The position numbers and the translations under genes are program-made. The notes beneath the pieces are model-generated. The model had not been told where the DNA came from, ran no database searches, and saw only the letters and a program-made list of their open reading frames with translations. 64,000 nt of DNA from Craterostigma plantagineum (taxonomy: Eukaryota > Streptophyta > Magnoliopsida > Lamiales > Linderniaceae), in the NCBI GenBank assembly GCA_027422505.1, contig JAPQWV010000005.1, positions 15,211,001 through 15,275,000 of the forward strand, read 5' to 3'. Shown here in pieces: positions 11,290 to 23,390 of this stretch. The first letter of the stretch is position 1. Every line of letters starts with the position of its first letter.

Positions 11290-13698
11290 CTAATGTTGAA
11301 AGATAATTGTCTTCATGAAAATTTTTGAAGTACTAGCAAAGTCTTCTCTATTTATTTTAAATTCATTAACAATTTCTTTCCCCTTTTCTAATTTAGAAAA
11401 TCTTCTTTCTAAATCTATATGACTTAATTTTAAGTGTTTTATTTCATTTTTTAAATTCGAGATTTCATTTGTTAAATCTTTGATATTAACTTTTGATTCA
11501 TTTTTATTTAATTGATTCTTATTACGAAGTAATCTCATAACTTCGGACATACTATAAGGTTCAGATTTAATGATTTTAGGAATAACTTCTTTTGAAGTTT
11601 CTTCCTCTTTTTGGATTATTTTTTTAATAATTAGATTTCTTAAATCCGGATCTTCTGTATCTTTCAACATTTCGAGAATATTATTATCAAGAACATTTAA
11701 TTCTTGAAATTGAGATATTATTTGATATAAATTATCTTCTGGTTCAGATTCTGAACTTTTAATATTTTTAGAACAAGACTGACCTATTTGACAGTTTTGA
11801 CATTCTTCGGATTCTGAAGATGATATATCTTCTTCAATAATATTGTTTTCCTCGTTTAAGGAAGAATCTGTTTCGCTGTCAGATTCTAGGAGGATTTTAG
11901 ATAATGTTTCTTTTAAATCATTATCAATGTTTAAATTATTAATTTTCTTCTTGGTCCAGCAAGTTGATGCTTTATGACCAATTTTACCGCCTTTGCGACA
12001 AATAATAGGAGGAAATTTATTTCTGTATTGATAATTTTTATTATCTTTTGATGATTTTTGTTCTCTTCTTTTAGATTTCCGATATTTTCTTTTTTCATAT
12101 TGTGTAGGAGAGTATTTTTTGGGTTTATACTCTTTACGAGGTTTGCTCGTAGGGGGGTTTTCTAAACCAAATTGACTACAGAATTCTCCTAATTGTTTTT
12201 TCTCGTCAAGAGAATGTCTCTTAAGTTGTTTGTTAAGCTTTATTTCGTTGCATAAAGCTAAACCTTCTTGTATACAAGTTCCTATTAATCTTCCGTAAGT
12301 ATAGGAATTATAATCTATATTAGATTCTCCATTTCTAAGGGTTTTCTTAACCCTTTCGGCAAATAGGAAAGAAAGACCATCAATGAATTTGGATTTCCAA
12401 TGAGTACTATTTGACTCAGGAAGTTCCATAACTCTACTAAGGAATGTATCCTTATACCATCTAAATGATGTAAGAGTTTTACACCTAAGATTTTGAAGAA
12501 GAGTTCTGACATTTTCAGAATTATCAGACCATCGGCCTGTAAAATGCTCAACGATGTTTATACATAATGTATAAACATCATTTTCAATAATTGTATCATT
12601 TTCCTCCTTTACAGTAAGGAAAATACTTTCACGGTCTTGCTGAGATAAATAATTATCCCACCAACCTTTCAACTGACCAGTAAAGCCAGCGACAAGCATT
12701 TGAGCTATAGTTTTGTCTGTATTACCTTGAGTTTTACAGACTGTACTATACATCATCATCCTATGAACCATACCGAAAGTTTGTCTTTCCGTATAGCCAT
12801 CTAAATTCCATTCATAAATGCAATGACCATTATATGAATTATTAATAATAAGATCATGTTCTTCAATTAGAACATCTTGAGGAGTTGGCCTCGGATAATA
12901 ATATTTAGTCTGAATTGGTTTACTAGCAAATTTCGAAGAATTTCTTAATTTATTGATTTCTTCAGTAAAAGTATTATGTAAATTATCAGAATTTTCAAGT
13001 TGATTTTCAAAATCGTCACTTAAAGTGTTAAGCTTTAAATTTTTAAGCTTATTTTCAATCAAATCTTCAATTTGAGAAATCGATTTTAATTTAAAATCAA
13101 CAATCTCGGGAGGAGGTTGAATACTAGTAGAAGCTATATTAGCTGTTTTAATTTCAATTTTATCTTTATTTATTAAAAGACGATTTTTAATATCTTTTAT
13201 CGAAGATAAAATTTCTTCAATATTATTTTTTAATAAAGAAATTTGTTCTCCTAAAACAATAACATACATATTTGTATAATTTTGTTGTTTTAAAAGACCA
13301 TTTATATGATTTATAGTAACAGTAATGGTTTCGTTTTCAAATAATTTTTGAAAAGCATTATAATAGCGAACTTCATTATCTTTTTCAATTTGAAAGCTGC
13401 TTTGAGGAGGATAGATTGACTTCATATTTTTCCCCGTTGAAAGTTTATAGCTTCTTTCAAGAACAGAAATCATATTTTTAAAATATGTTGTCAAAAACCA
13501 AGGAATAAAAGGTAATTTTTCATTACGTTTTGACAAATCGTTATAAACTTTTTCTCGGATAATAATTTTATCTTCATTATTAAAACTCTCAAAAAACCAT
13601 TTTCGAAAGAGCTCCCATTTGGGTAAATTAAATTCTTTTTGAATTTCTTTTCTTGCCGGTGATCCCGGACTAAAATCAATTTTTTGTTTTAAATCCAT
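11290..13698 (-). CDS. Caulimovirid-like coat protein/gag with zinc knuckle (endogenous, 3' end frameshifted)
   Basis: About 800 codons. The ATG at 13698 overlaps the TAA of the upstream ORF (TAATG), so I use it instead of the upstream in-frame TTG. The N-terminal ~290 residues are helical and Lys/Asn/Glu-rich. A central capsid-like domain follows (GFTGQLKGWWDNYL at about residue 350), then a basic Lys/Arg-rich segment (residues 525-575), a zinc knuckle, an acidic Ser/Glu-rich region and a final coiled-coil stretch. The knuckle reads CRKGGKIGHKASTCW, so the second Cys of CX2CX4HX4C is Gly. The frame is lost just before the protease. Confidence 0.75.
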   Translation of the reverse strand: MDLKQKIDFSPGSPARKEIQKEFNLPKWELFRKWFFESFNNEDKIIIREKVYNDLSKRNEKLPFIPWFLTTYFKNMISVLERSYKLSTGKNMKSIYPPQSSFQIEKDNEVRYYNAFQKLFENETITVTINHINGLLKQQNYTNMYVIVLGEQISLLKNNIEEILSSIKDIKNRLLINKDKIEIKTANIASTSIQPPPEIVDFKLKSISQIEDLIENKLKNLKLNTLSDDFENQLENSDNLHNTFTEEINKLRNSSKFASKPIQTKYYYPRPTPQDVLIEEHDLIINNSYNGHCIYEWNLDGYTERQTFGMVHRMMMYSTVCKTQGNTDKTIAQMLVAGFTGQLKGWWDNYLSQQDRESIFLTVKEENDTIIENDVYTLCINIVEHFTGRWSDNSENVRTLLQNLRCKTLTSFRWYKDTFLSRVMELPESNSTHWKSKFIDGLSFLFAERVKKTLRNGESNIDYNSYTYGRLIGTCIQEGLALCNEIKLNKQLKRHSLDEKKQLGEFCSQFGLENPPTSKPRKEYKPKKYSPTQYEKRKYRKSKRREQKSSKDNKNYQYRNKFPPIICRKGGKIGHKASTCWTKKKINNLNIDNDLKETLSKILLESDSETDSSLNEENNIIEEDISSSESEECQNCQIGQSCSKNIKSSESEPEDNLYQIISQFQELNVLDNNILEMLKDTEDPDLRNLIIKKIIQKEEETSKEVIPKIIKSEPYSMSEVMRLLRNKNQLNKNESKVNIKDLTNEISNLKNEIKHLKLSHIDLERRFSKLEKGKEIVNEFKINREDFASTSKIFMKTIIFQH

Positions 13699-14235
13699 TA
13701 GACACAAAATTCCATTTCTGACTCGGTTATTTCCTCGTCTTTATTTTTAGAAATTCCATGAACTATATTATCAGAATTAATTCTTAATTCTTCTACCCTA
13801 TTTTGTAGATAATCGCTAGAGGTTGATTCTCTGACTTGAGAAGTCGAAGCTCTAGAAGGAGATTTTATCATATAATCACATGGTGATATATGATAATGAG
13901 AAGAGGCTGATCTAGTCATTCTAGATCTAGGAATTCTGTCATCAATAGATCTACGACTTTGATCAAACTGTATTTGAACAGTTCCATCAGTAGATTGTAT
14001 TATTTGAGTAGGATTGTTTTTTATTTTAGGTTGAAGAGGCATAGCTCTTTCTATTGTCCAGTTTTCTGGAAATTGTATTTCTTCCCATTTTATAGATCTA
14101 CGAGTTGTAATATTAGATCTACTAAAATTAGTTTCTATAAGAACAGTTTCGTTGATAGGTTTATCAACAATTTTACACTGAGGATTCAGCGTATATAAAG
14201 GCTTATAATAAATTCTGTAACAGATACATATTACT
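13698..14235 (-). pseudogene. Truncated movement-protein-like ORF C-terminus (caulimovirid-like)
   Basis: The frame is open to an ATG at 14648, but only the part below about 14235 looks viral. It contains WEEIQFPENWTIERA and TDGTVQIQFD followed by a Ser/Arg-rich tail, as found C-terminal to the movement domain in the polyprotein of several endogenous caulimovirid-like sequences. The conserved movement core upstream is absent. Upstream of 14235 a different frame codes for the degenerate retroelement ORF, so the junction between two unrelated sequences lies near 14235. Confidence 0.5.
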
Positions 14236-17200
14236 TCCGATCCCGGAGCGTAATTATATCCATGAGTTTTTCGTTCTTTATGAAGCCTTGAGGACCCTTG
14301 TACTTCTCTACGTCCAGCTTGTAGAGACTGTACACCTCTTCGGCCGGGATGTAAGGTAGGTCGCTCTCGTTTAGCTTCTCTCGAGATCTGTCTATCCACT
14401 CTATGACGTAGAATGGTGTTGGAAGATTCCCTTTCGTGCAGTAGACGCTTAGCAGCTGACATATTGGGGATAACTCCTTGAAGTGACTCTTCAGTCGTTC
14501 CTTCGGGATTCCTAGCCTCATATCTGGTCCAAGTTGGGTCAGCATCCAAAGATAAGTCATCCTCTTCTGCTGTTCCCAGTGAGAGATGCCTCTGAGTTCG
14601 AACTCGCTCGGCTTCTTGACTTGTCCGGTGACCTCCATATGTGTTCATGGGATCTCAATCCAGATAATTTCCCACGGCATGTCGATTCGAACGAATCCTA
14701 GCATTTGTCTCGTTGGGGAATTCGCTCGTGGAGCAATCAAATCTGGAAGCCTTGAGGGAATTTGTTCGTGCTCTTCACCTTCCTGGAGTTTTTCGTCTTC
14801 TATCAGCACGAGGTCCACTGAAGCTTGCTGTAAGAAGTGTCGAACGTCCTTGAGCCGTTGTCTCTGATGCTCGTCGGGCATGGAAAGGGTCATCCACTGT
14901 CCTTCGAAGATGTATTTGTTGAGGAACTCGTGTGGGTTGACACCATGTCCTAACGATCCCGATTGGCCTGGAGCGGACGAGGGAGTTGCTTGAGTCTGCG
15001 CCAGGGCCACGAGCATGGCGGCACTTGCTTCTTCTGCCGGAAGCAAGGGTCTTGTAAAGGTCGTTGGTGAGGGCGGAGGCGTCCTTAGGAGAAAGGTTGA
15101 TGGGTCGATTGGGTCGATTTGGGTTGTATGAGTAGTGGGTTGCGAGGTTTCAGCGGCTCCGGCACTTGTCTGCGTCGCGCCCGAGCTTCGTCCTTGACTT
15201 CGTGTTTGTATTCGAGGCCTCTTCTCCCCCTCATGACGTCCCTGATCATCTGGGTCATCATGTCAGCGTTTGGAGCGAGAGCCTTGGCCTCGACAAGTTT
15301 TGGTCGGGTCAGGACGGTCGACGAGACGGCGGAAGAGGTCTTCTTCTTCTGGCGTTCTAGTGGTCAGCTCTAGTAGGCGGGCTACTAAGATAATGTGGAG
15401 GTCGCTGATAGGTACTGTTGCGGGGTTGATTAGGTTGTGTGTGAGGATAAGTTGTGAGGAAGACGGCTCCAAGACGGGTGCTTTCCCACGATCTTGGCGA
15501 GACGTCTCAATTGATGTACGCACGCTCTTCATAATTTTCTCTTCAAAGGATCTTAATGCCTCGGAGAGAGCGGCATGAAGTCGGTCTTCAGTCACGAACT
15601 GGACGGGCGCCTCCGTCGTTGAAGGACCAGGTCGACAGACTTCGCCTGTTGACAACCCTTGAGCTAACACCGGCTCCTCAGGTTGGCTCGTAGTCACTTG
15701 AGGTTGTCACTGTCCGAGACTTCCATCTAATCCTCGATTCGAATCTTGAAGATTCTCATCTATGGATGTTGTGGAAGGCTCTGATTGAACCTGCGAACCA
15801 GACATGGGAAGGTCGTGCTGCGGCTAAAGATTGAGCAATGTAAGGTCCGCAGCCCTTGGAGTCAGAGGCGTTATGTCTGATGTGGTGGTGACAGGTACAA
15901 AGAGAGACTCGAATGGGAAGCTCAGTCGCTGTGGAGTCCTTCTTATCAGTCGGATCTCCTCATCTGACTCGGTGTCGGATGGGGTAGCCGTGTGAGGGGA
16001 ACGTTCACGTGCAACATCCTCACGGGCTTGTTCTGTCACCAGAGGCAATTGAGGTGTGATCGTGGAGATCAAGGTCTCTGTTTCTGGCGTTGTAGCCAGT
16101 GGAGGTGAGTTGTGCCCCGTTTCTGCTTCGGGCTGTGTTTCCTGTTGCAGGATCTCCTCAATAGATCCTTGGAACACGCCAACAGCAATGGGCACTTCAG
16201 CACCGAGTGGTTCTGGTGGAGCCTCTTGTTCCAACTCATGCGCCACAACGTCAATCAACGTGGCATCTTCGTCAGGTAGTTGTATTTCCTGAGTTGGAGG
16301 CTCCTGTTCTAGTTCCTGGGCCACCTGGTCTATCATCTCGGCCTCAGGGCTAGGTACTGCTGTTGTTGAGGAGGGCTCACATGAAAATCTGTCGGGGGCC
16401 CTCAAATCATCTGTTCTGTAAATGATGTTCTCGACAGTATCGTTGATATTCGTCTCCCGAGGGGTCGGCAAGACGAAGCAGCTCGAACGGAATCGGCATC
16501 GATGGCTGATCTAAGTCCATGAGCTTTGGGCGGTGGAAAAATTTTAGGCGAGGCGGTTGGTAGTTTCCTCTAGGAGGCAAGCGAGGAATGTTCTCATGTA
16601 TCTCCATGAGTTTTCGGATGATAACAGAGAACCACCACGCATACGGCACGTTCTTCGACCTATTGTTCTCTTTTTGTCTGATCTGCTCTGCTAGATCGTT
16701 TCAGATCAGTTGGGCGAAATCGTAATTCCGCGAGAACATGATTACATGAAATGTCTGGAGAATGTTTCCGTTGCCTTTGTCGAAGCCCGCGTGCTTCGGG
16801 GACACTTGTTAATAATTCCGAAGAGTGTCTTCCATGGATGAGGAATCATGTTGCTCTGCATTTGCGCGAGTTTGATGAGAGGCGGACGGTATCCCATTTG
16901 GAGGAAATCTTGAACCAACTCAGCATCTGTTGGCAAGGGGTCATAGTTGTGGCTGAAGGGAAGGTCGAGGACGAGCCCAAAGTCATTCTTGTTCATATTA
17001 ATGTGTCTCGTCCGGATCACGGAAGTAAAGTTGTCTGCTCCTTCAACAACATGACTCTTGATCATCCCCCCAAAACTGCTGGAGATAGACCATAGGCACC
17101 GAGGCTGTCACCGTTAGTGCGTGCCACAGGGGATGGCCTTGTAATATGGACACAATAATCTCGTTCGGACACCTAAAGGTAGTCAGGTCGAGCTGAAAGT

Positions 17201-17252
17201 TGGTGTCCTGAACCTTGAGATATAAGTTCTTGTCGTAAATGTGGTGATACAC
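14231..17252 (-). pseudogene. Degenerate retroelement-associated ORF series
   Basis: Minus-strand segments read, in order, from 17252 down to 14231: a block with FRCPNEIIVSIL and VYLQQFWGDD (17043-17252), then YDPLPTDAELVQDFLQMGYR and HPWKTLFGIINKCPRS (16742-17065), a linker VPYAWWFSVIIRKLMEIH (16407-16649), a long Glu/Pro/Thr-rich region (15824-16471), a helical part (15263-15697) and two C-terminal pieces (14645-15046, 14231-14638). The first blocks resemble a gag-like protein common in plant retroelement annotations, without a named Pfam family that I can defend. At least five stops or frame changes separate the blocks. It could be the remnant of L2's own internal region. Confidence 0.55.
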
Positions 17253-19610
17253 ATGATAGTGGTCGATCTGAATATCAATTAGACAAACAAGTCATTAGTT
17301 CAAGAATTTTAAATTGAGTCGAAACTTAATTTCATCAAACTATAAGAATTAATCATGTCAAGGCATGTATGATGAATGTATAATTCGCCACACAGGTATA
17401 CGAGAGGGAACTAATTTTAATTGATAGTTATTAATGAAATTTTCGAAATTTGAAGTTAAAGCATTTAAAGTTTCGTTCGAAACTTATTCTAAGTGTTGAA
17501 GTGTTAAAATTTAGCACTGTTCACTCCGTTCTTTTTATCGCTCGAGAATTGAAATCCTCAATTAAATTGCCTAAGTGCAAATTCTGATTGCAATTCTCTG
17601 TTTTGATTTGCGATCGAAAAAAATTTTTTCCGCTAGGGTCTGCTACAGTGAAAAAGACTTAGAAGATTTTACTAAGTATTGAACGTTATACACGTGGTAC
17701 TGTAGCCGAGAAATTTTACGATCGAGAAAAATTTTCGTGTAAATTTACGATTGAGAATTTTTTCGCGTAAATTTACGATCGAGAAATTTTTCGCGCGTGA
17801 ATAAAATGTTTCGCTGTGAAAGTTATCGAGCGAGAAAGTATTTCAATTTAAAAAGGTTTTTCGCTGCAACATTTTACGATCGAGAAAATTGACAACGAGA
17901 AACTAGGTTAATCATCGAGAAAATTTTCGATCGATCAATATTATCGCTGCGTATTTTTACGATCGAGAAATTAATTTTGTCACCGCTAAAATTTTCGACC
18001 GAGAACAAAATTGAAATCGAAATTACTGTTTTCGATTGTAAGTTTTGCGCTCGAAACTTAATGGCATCTATTTAAACTATTCCGTTTAGTAATCTTTTCG
18101 CTCGCATAAAATCAAACTTCTATTTCTCGATTGTAATTATTTTTCGATCTACGTTATCTATCTTAACTATTAAGTCAAAAATTTAGCGATCGAATATCTT
18201 TTACGATGCAAACAGTAACTCAATCAAATTGAAATTCAATTGACACTGTTTGCGAGTGAGAAAGTTCTTCGATGCCTTCAAGCATTTAAAACTCTGTTTA
18301 TTCTAACTCTCAACCGAACTTTAAGAGTGCAGATAATCGAAGAAATATACTCCTAGAATGATTAAAAACTCCGAAACTATTTTAAATGCCGACTTTAACC
18401 CAGATTATACAAAACAAATGGTCATAAACACTGCAAAATAGCACTCGAGTTTTTATATTTTGAACAGACGAGAATTTATCCCGGAATCATGAAGATCACA
18501 GAATATAGATGCAAATGGAATTTAAACACAAGCTATTCCCTAAAGGAAGTCGATTCTACCTTATAAAGACGAAAATCAGTGGAAAATGGAAGATTTAAAA
18601 GATTTTGACGTTCGTCTTTGTGAAACTAGTTTTGCGCGAGAGAAAAATTTTGACTGTTGAATTTTGTGATCGAGGGGTTTGCGTGTATTTAGGGATTTTC
18701 GACTGCAAGCATTAATTGTTTAAGTGGGCTGATTAGACGTTTTCGAGACTTTAGCAATTTCTAAGCCCATTACTGTTTACGATCGAGAAACTTATGATCG
18801 AAACTTTTCATCTGGTACCTATTTAATTTTCGCTCGACAAATTGGAAGAGAAAATTGCCATTTCATCCCAAATCAATTTTCGCTCAAGAAGCTGCAATCG
18901 AAAACTACAAGATTCGCCCAAATTTTTCGATAGTAAGTTTTTCTATTGTGAACAAAAGTTTTTCTATGTTTTCAGATTGACCCTAAGTTCAAGTAAAAAC
19001 CACAGAATTGCTCCCCCTATGTTTAACAATATATGTAATTTCCCTGTAATTCAGAACGGTGACATCTAGCTCCATAGTCAAATTTTGTAAATCTGCAAAA
19101 CTTAGAGCAAAAATGTCGAGAATATTAGAGTTAATTTTGGAAGCAATTTTTTTTTTATTTAGGCGCCCCCTGAAAAGTATTTTTAAGAGAAAATGGTTAA
19201 ATTCGAATTTATAAAACACGTCAACGATCAAAATATTTAACCAACCAAAATTTAACCCCATGCCAAGCACTCCAAGTCTTGAATAATTCGTGAAGTCCTC
19301 CTCATTGTTTCTGCAACACTTAGAGAAAGACCATAAAAAATATTTGGAGTTCAAGGCATAAATTTTGTAAATGCTCCCCCTCAAATAGTGCATTGATTTA
19401 TCAAGCAAGTACGTAAATCAATCTAAGTAACAATTACTAAAAACACGCGATTTATCAAAAATTAGCTCAGATACATGGTCCCTTATACATGTAACTATAC
19501 ATTCGTGCGAGGGTATGAGCAAAAACATCGCATTTTTAACAATTCAGCTCAAATGCAAAGTAAAATTGCATATCAGAATGTGCGTATAAAATATTTTTAT
19601 ATATGGATAT
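17253..19610. repeat. Non-coding region with dispersed CGATCGAGAAA motifs
   Basis: No gene is supported. From about 17600 to 18910 the short words TTTACGATCGAGAAA, TTTTCGATCGA and TTTTCGCTCGA recur many times on both strands, separated by unique AT-rich DNA. Their core CGATCG/CGAGAAA relates to the GATCGATC palindromes in the L2 LTR, so this may be the untranslated part of L2. Function unknown. Confidence 0.55.
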
Positions 19611-19611
19611 T

Positions 19612-19670
19612 TTTATTATTATTATTACATTATATTATATTATATATATATATATATATATATAAATATA
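19612..19670. repeat. TA microsatellite at right junction of the block
   Basis: ATTATTATT followed by about 15 TA units lies 30 bp before L2 LTR homology resumes at 19700. It mirrors the tract at 7068-7115. Confidence 0.8.
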
Positions 19671-19699
19671 GCGAAGGCATAATAATGCACGTGATAAAG

Positions 19700-22516
19700 C
19701 GGGGACCTACAACACATAATAATGTGGAATGAGTTATAAAGCTCACTAAGTAAAAATCATACATGAAATGCACGTGACCTAAATAGCGAAGGCATTCGCG
19801 CCGACGCTAGCTGCTTCCCACGTCTTTCTCGTTCTCTCCATTCATATTGGACCCTCGGCTTTCCATCTTACTATGCACCATTCATAGAGCTCAATCCCCT
19901 AAGGGTACAAATAAGTTACAGACACACTGAGAGGCTAAACCCTAGTACGCAATCTGTGCTTAACCCTATGGTGCATTTCCGTCCCAATGTGGTCCATATT
20001 GAGAAGCTAATAGTGCCTTTCAATCCCAATGCTGTCCTATTGAGAGGCTAACCCCAGCACACAAATTGCGTTTAACCCTAATGCGCCTTCCCATCCCAAT
20101 GCGGCCTGACACGCGGACGCTTCTCACTGGTAGCCAACTCCGAGGTCGCCAACACTCGAGATACCCTCGGTGTCGCTTTTCCCTCAGGTCGCATCCTCCA
20201 GGTTGCATCTTCCACTACAAGGCTATTCCCCAAAATATCATGTTATATAATTTGGCATCGTGAATCTCCATGGTAGCATAGAAGCGCTGTGACTCGACAT
20301 TGAGTCGACAACAAATGCCAATATCGGCAAATATTCATTGCCCTCAGGCGATCTTATACTTATGCACGCTCTCTTTCCCTGACTCTTATGCTAGTCGTGC
20401 GTGCATATGCTCATGCCATGAATCATGTAAAGATACGTGTCATGTACACATAAAATAAATTATGTCACATAGAAAGTCACACATAGTCATAGAAGCAAGT
20501 AACCACGTAATTCATACACATAAAAATTATGTGTTGTAGTTGCGATTTCCACTTACCTGTCGTCCGAGCTACGCTAATTTACTGCTTCGGGAATTGACTA
20601 CCGTTCAACCCTTATATAAAATGTTGGAGTATCAGTACATTATCTACCTTAGCTAACTATATCAAAATAATTAGCTTTCATTATACTAATTTGCTAGGTT
20701 TCTAAGTCATTTGATTTCTACTCTAAGTTATGTTAGTATTTAATTATAACCTAGGTATATACATCTCGGTGAAAGTTGCTTATTATTAAAATTGGATTCA
20801 CCCGATTGCATGATCTCCCAATCGTCCGATTCATCATTCATGGGAGCTAGGTTTTGCCGAGAGTTCCTCATGTCATTAATTCGCCCGATTTGTACATGCC
20901 CCAATCATTGTTTGCTCGATTCATGAAGCACCAAGACTTAGTTTCGCCGTCCCCAAAAATTGCCCGATTGATCGTGCTTTAAGGCTTATGAATCGCCCGA
21001 TTTGTATCATGCATTGCTTGCTTTCGGTCGATCTTCATTGCCCCAATCGCCCGATTTAAGAATCACCGTGTTCACCTAAGCTTAGGTGGTTTCGCCCGAT
21101 TGGTTGCATGGAGTCATTCTCCATCGCCCGATTCCATGGTATAAAGGCCTTCCAATCGCCGAATATTTTCTCATCATCCAATCGGCCGATTCTTCCTATG
21201 TTAATCCCTATGTAAAACGCGGCGAAAGTGTTCTACTTAAAGTTTATTGGTTTTGCCCGATTTGTGATGTCCACACCTTAAATTGTCAAGTTCTATCTAT
21301 TTCTCCTAATCGGCCGAAAGTTCAAGTGGTTCTCCCTAATCGATCGAAAGCTTCAAAAGTTCATCCACCCTAAACGAAATTCATTGTCTATCCTTACCCA
21401 GAAATTATAAGTTCTAAGTTCCCTTCTAGACGTCCTATACTGCCCAAAAATTAGCTTATACTTAAGTTATAAGCCTTAGAAATACGTTAGGCTACCCAAA
21501 ACATACCTAAATCTAAGGAAGCACTTAAATATACCCCAAATTAGGGTTTTCACGTCTACTTTACACCTTGGTTCCCATGTTTTCGTTAATTCTCTGAATT
21601 AAAATATTTAATCAACCTAAGTTATGAATTTTACAAAGATCATAGGTAAAAATTCCCTTACCGAACATGAAGTTTAAGCTTGTTTGGAATTTTCCCAAGT
21701 TAAGCTCCTATCGGTTTGTTCTTTTCTTTTAGTTGATTTATCAGGGTTTTCTTAGTTTCTCATTTCTTATATTCGTTTTCATCTATTGTTCCCTTGATTT
21801 ATTTGATAAGTATTAAGCTTAGGAAATTGGGAATTGAAGTGACAACTAGGTGACTAAGCTAGTAATCTTTACCTCACATGTTAAGAAATCCTTACGTGGC
21901 TTTTGTTTATTCAACTCTATATAAGTGATGATTGGTCTAATTTTAATAATATATGTATCGATTGAAGCTCTAGTCAACATACATAAATCGATCGAAACTA
22001 CTTCTAAGCCTTGGGAATCGATCGATTTAATTTCAACTTATTTAATCATGGCACACAACAATCGATCGATTCCTCTCTTCACTCGTTCTCGGAGATTGTA
22101 GTAGTCACATACAAAAGAATCGATCGATTTTTCCTTACCTCAGCGAAAACTTTACTTATAAGTCTTGAAATCGATCGAAACCTACTCCTTAAGGTTTATT
22201 TAAATTCTATATTACCCCTACAATCGGCCGATTTTTAATTGTTTAGCTAACACACGGCGATTTTAAATTCTATATTACCCCAAAATCGGCCTTATTCAAC
22301 CTTTACCTAAGTCCCCATATCCCATCGGCCGATTCTAACATTTAAGGATTTGAAATCAGTCGAATTCTTAGTTGTACCATTCGAACTTGTCGGTTCTTTT
22401 CTAGAACTTCCACAGTACATGTTTGACTGCCATCTAAAATTTTCCAAGTCTTAAATTCATCACATAAGTCATAAATCATGTAACATACACATAACACCTA
22501 GCACGAAGTCATAAAG

Positions 22517-22553
<37 letters not shown>

Positions 22554-22773
22554 CGTAATACATATATCATGTAGCACGTAATTCACATAACACACAAGTC
22601 ACATAAAGCACTAAAAATATTAGTACATTTGTTCACAAAATAATTTGTGTGTTTCAACTGATTCTCCTATAGTCTTAACTTCTTTATTTAATTAATCCAA
22701 TAAAGTCTCAAATTAAATACTTTCACCGCTAAATATACTGTAAATCCCGTAAATAGATTTTACGGGTATTACA
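19700..22773 (+). repeat. L2 right LTR, outer end intact
   Basis: Direct repeat of 4501-7056 (19700-22260), then 513 bp missing from the left copy (22261-22773) ending in GGGTATTACA next to the GGTAT duplication. The first 270 bp expected from the left LTR are absent. Carries the same palindrome cluster. Confidence 0.85.
22515..22551. repeat. AT microsatellite within L2 LTR
   Basis: About 17 AT units inside the part of the LTR unique to the right copy. Confidence 0.9.
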
Positions 22774-22778
22774 GGTAT

Positions 22779-23372
22779 GACCCCGATCAACAAAATTTAT
22801 GGTCCGGGAAATCAAGATGAGGGCTAGTTCGGATGGAATCATGGTGGAAAGTATAAAAAAAAGGATAGAAAAAAAAGGGACACAGATTTACGTGGTTCGG
22901 GTTCTAGACGTAGGATATTCACTAACAATCGAATGAGATTACACACTCAATCTCGCATTCCCTCGTGTTTACAAGTGATTCCAAGCCCTAGAAAGTAAAG
23001 AGAAGATAAAGAGAGGGAGAGAGAATATCTATGTGTGTTCTTGGTGTGTTAGTGTATGTGGGATGTGCGACTTATTATGTAAAATGGATAAGAGACCCTA
23101 TTTATACTATAGGCGCGTCTAGGGTTCCGTACTGCTCTCCCTCGTCAGGTCTTCCGAACGCTTCCTTAGCTCTCCCAAGCACTTCCTTTGGCCCTTCCGG
23201 AGAGTTCCGTAGCTCTCTGGAATATCTCCTGAGCTCCTCCAGATATCGCCTTCGTACCTTGTCCTTGTCGAACCTCGTACCTAGTCCTTGCCTCCTTCCT
23301 ACCCGATCTCCTACTCTGCTCTTTGTGAGTTGTCAGGTCAGGGGAATGCTGGATTGAAGGTCACCCCTATCA
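22779..23372 (-). repeat. L1 left LTR (3' LTR), main part
   Basis: Together with 4219-4230 forms an LTR of about 606 bp ending in CACCCCTATCA. It matches 29864-30487 with many substitutions and small indels, which implies an older insertion than the Tat element at 50 kb. Confidence 0.85.
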
Positions 23373-23390
23373 TCCAGTTCCCCTACTCTG
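23373..23390 (-). other. L1 polypurine tract
   Basis: On the minus strand CAGAGTAGGGGAACTGGA lies directly before the LTR terminus. It differs by one base from the Tat element's tract at 50715-50732. Confidence 0.75.

Larger units (their letters stand above)
4231..22773. mobile_element. L2: long-LTR retrotransposon nested in the left LTR of L1
   Basis: Starts TGTGGCGCCCC and ends GGGTATTACA, flanked by GGTAT at 4226-4230 and 22774-22778, which is a 5-bp target duplication inside the L1 LTR. Direct terminal repeats are 4231-7056 and 19700-22773; each lacks its inner end, so the full LTR is about 3.3 kb. The termini resemble those of Tekay/Del-type chromovirus LTRs (from general knowledge, not tested). 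The original internal region seems largely replaced: 7.1-19.7 kb carries caulimovirid-like genes and degenerate retroelement ORFs between two TA microsatellites. Confidence 0.8.
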
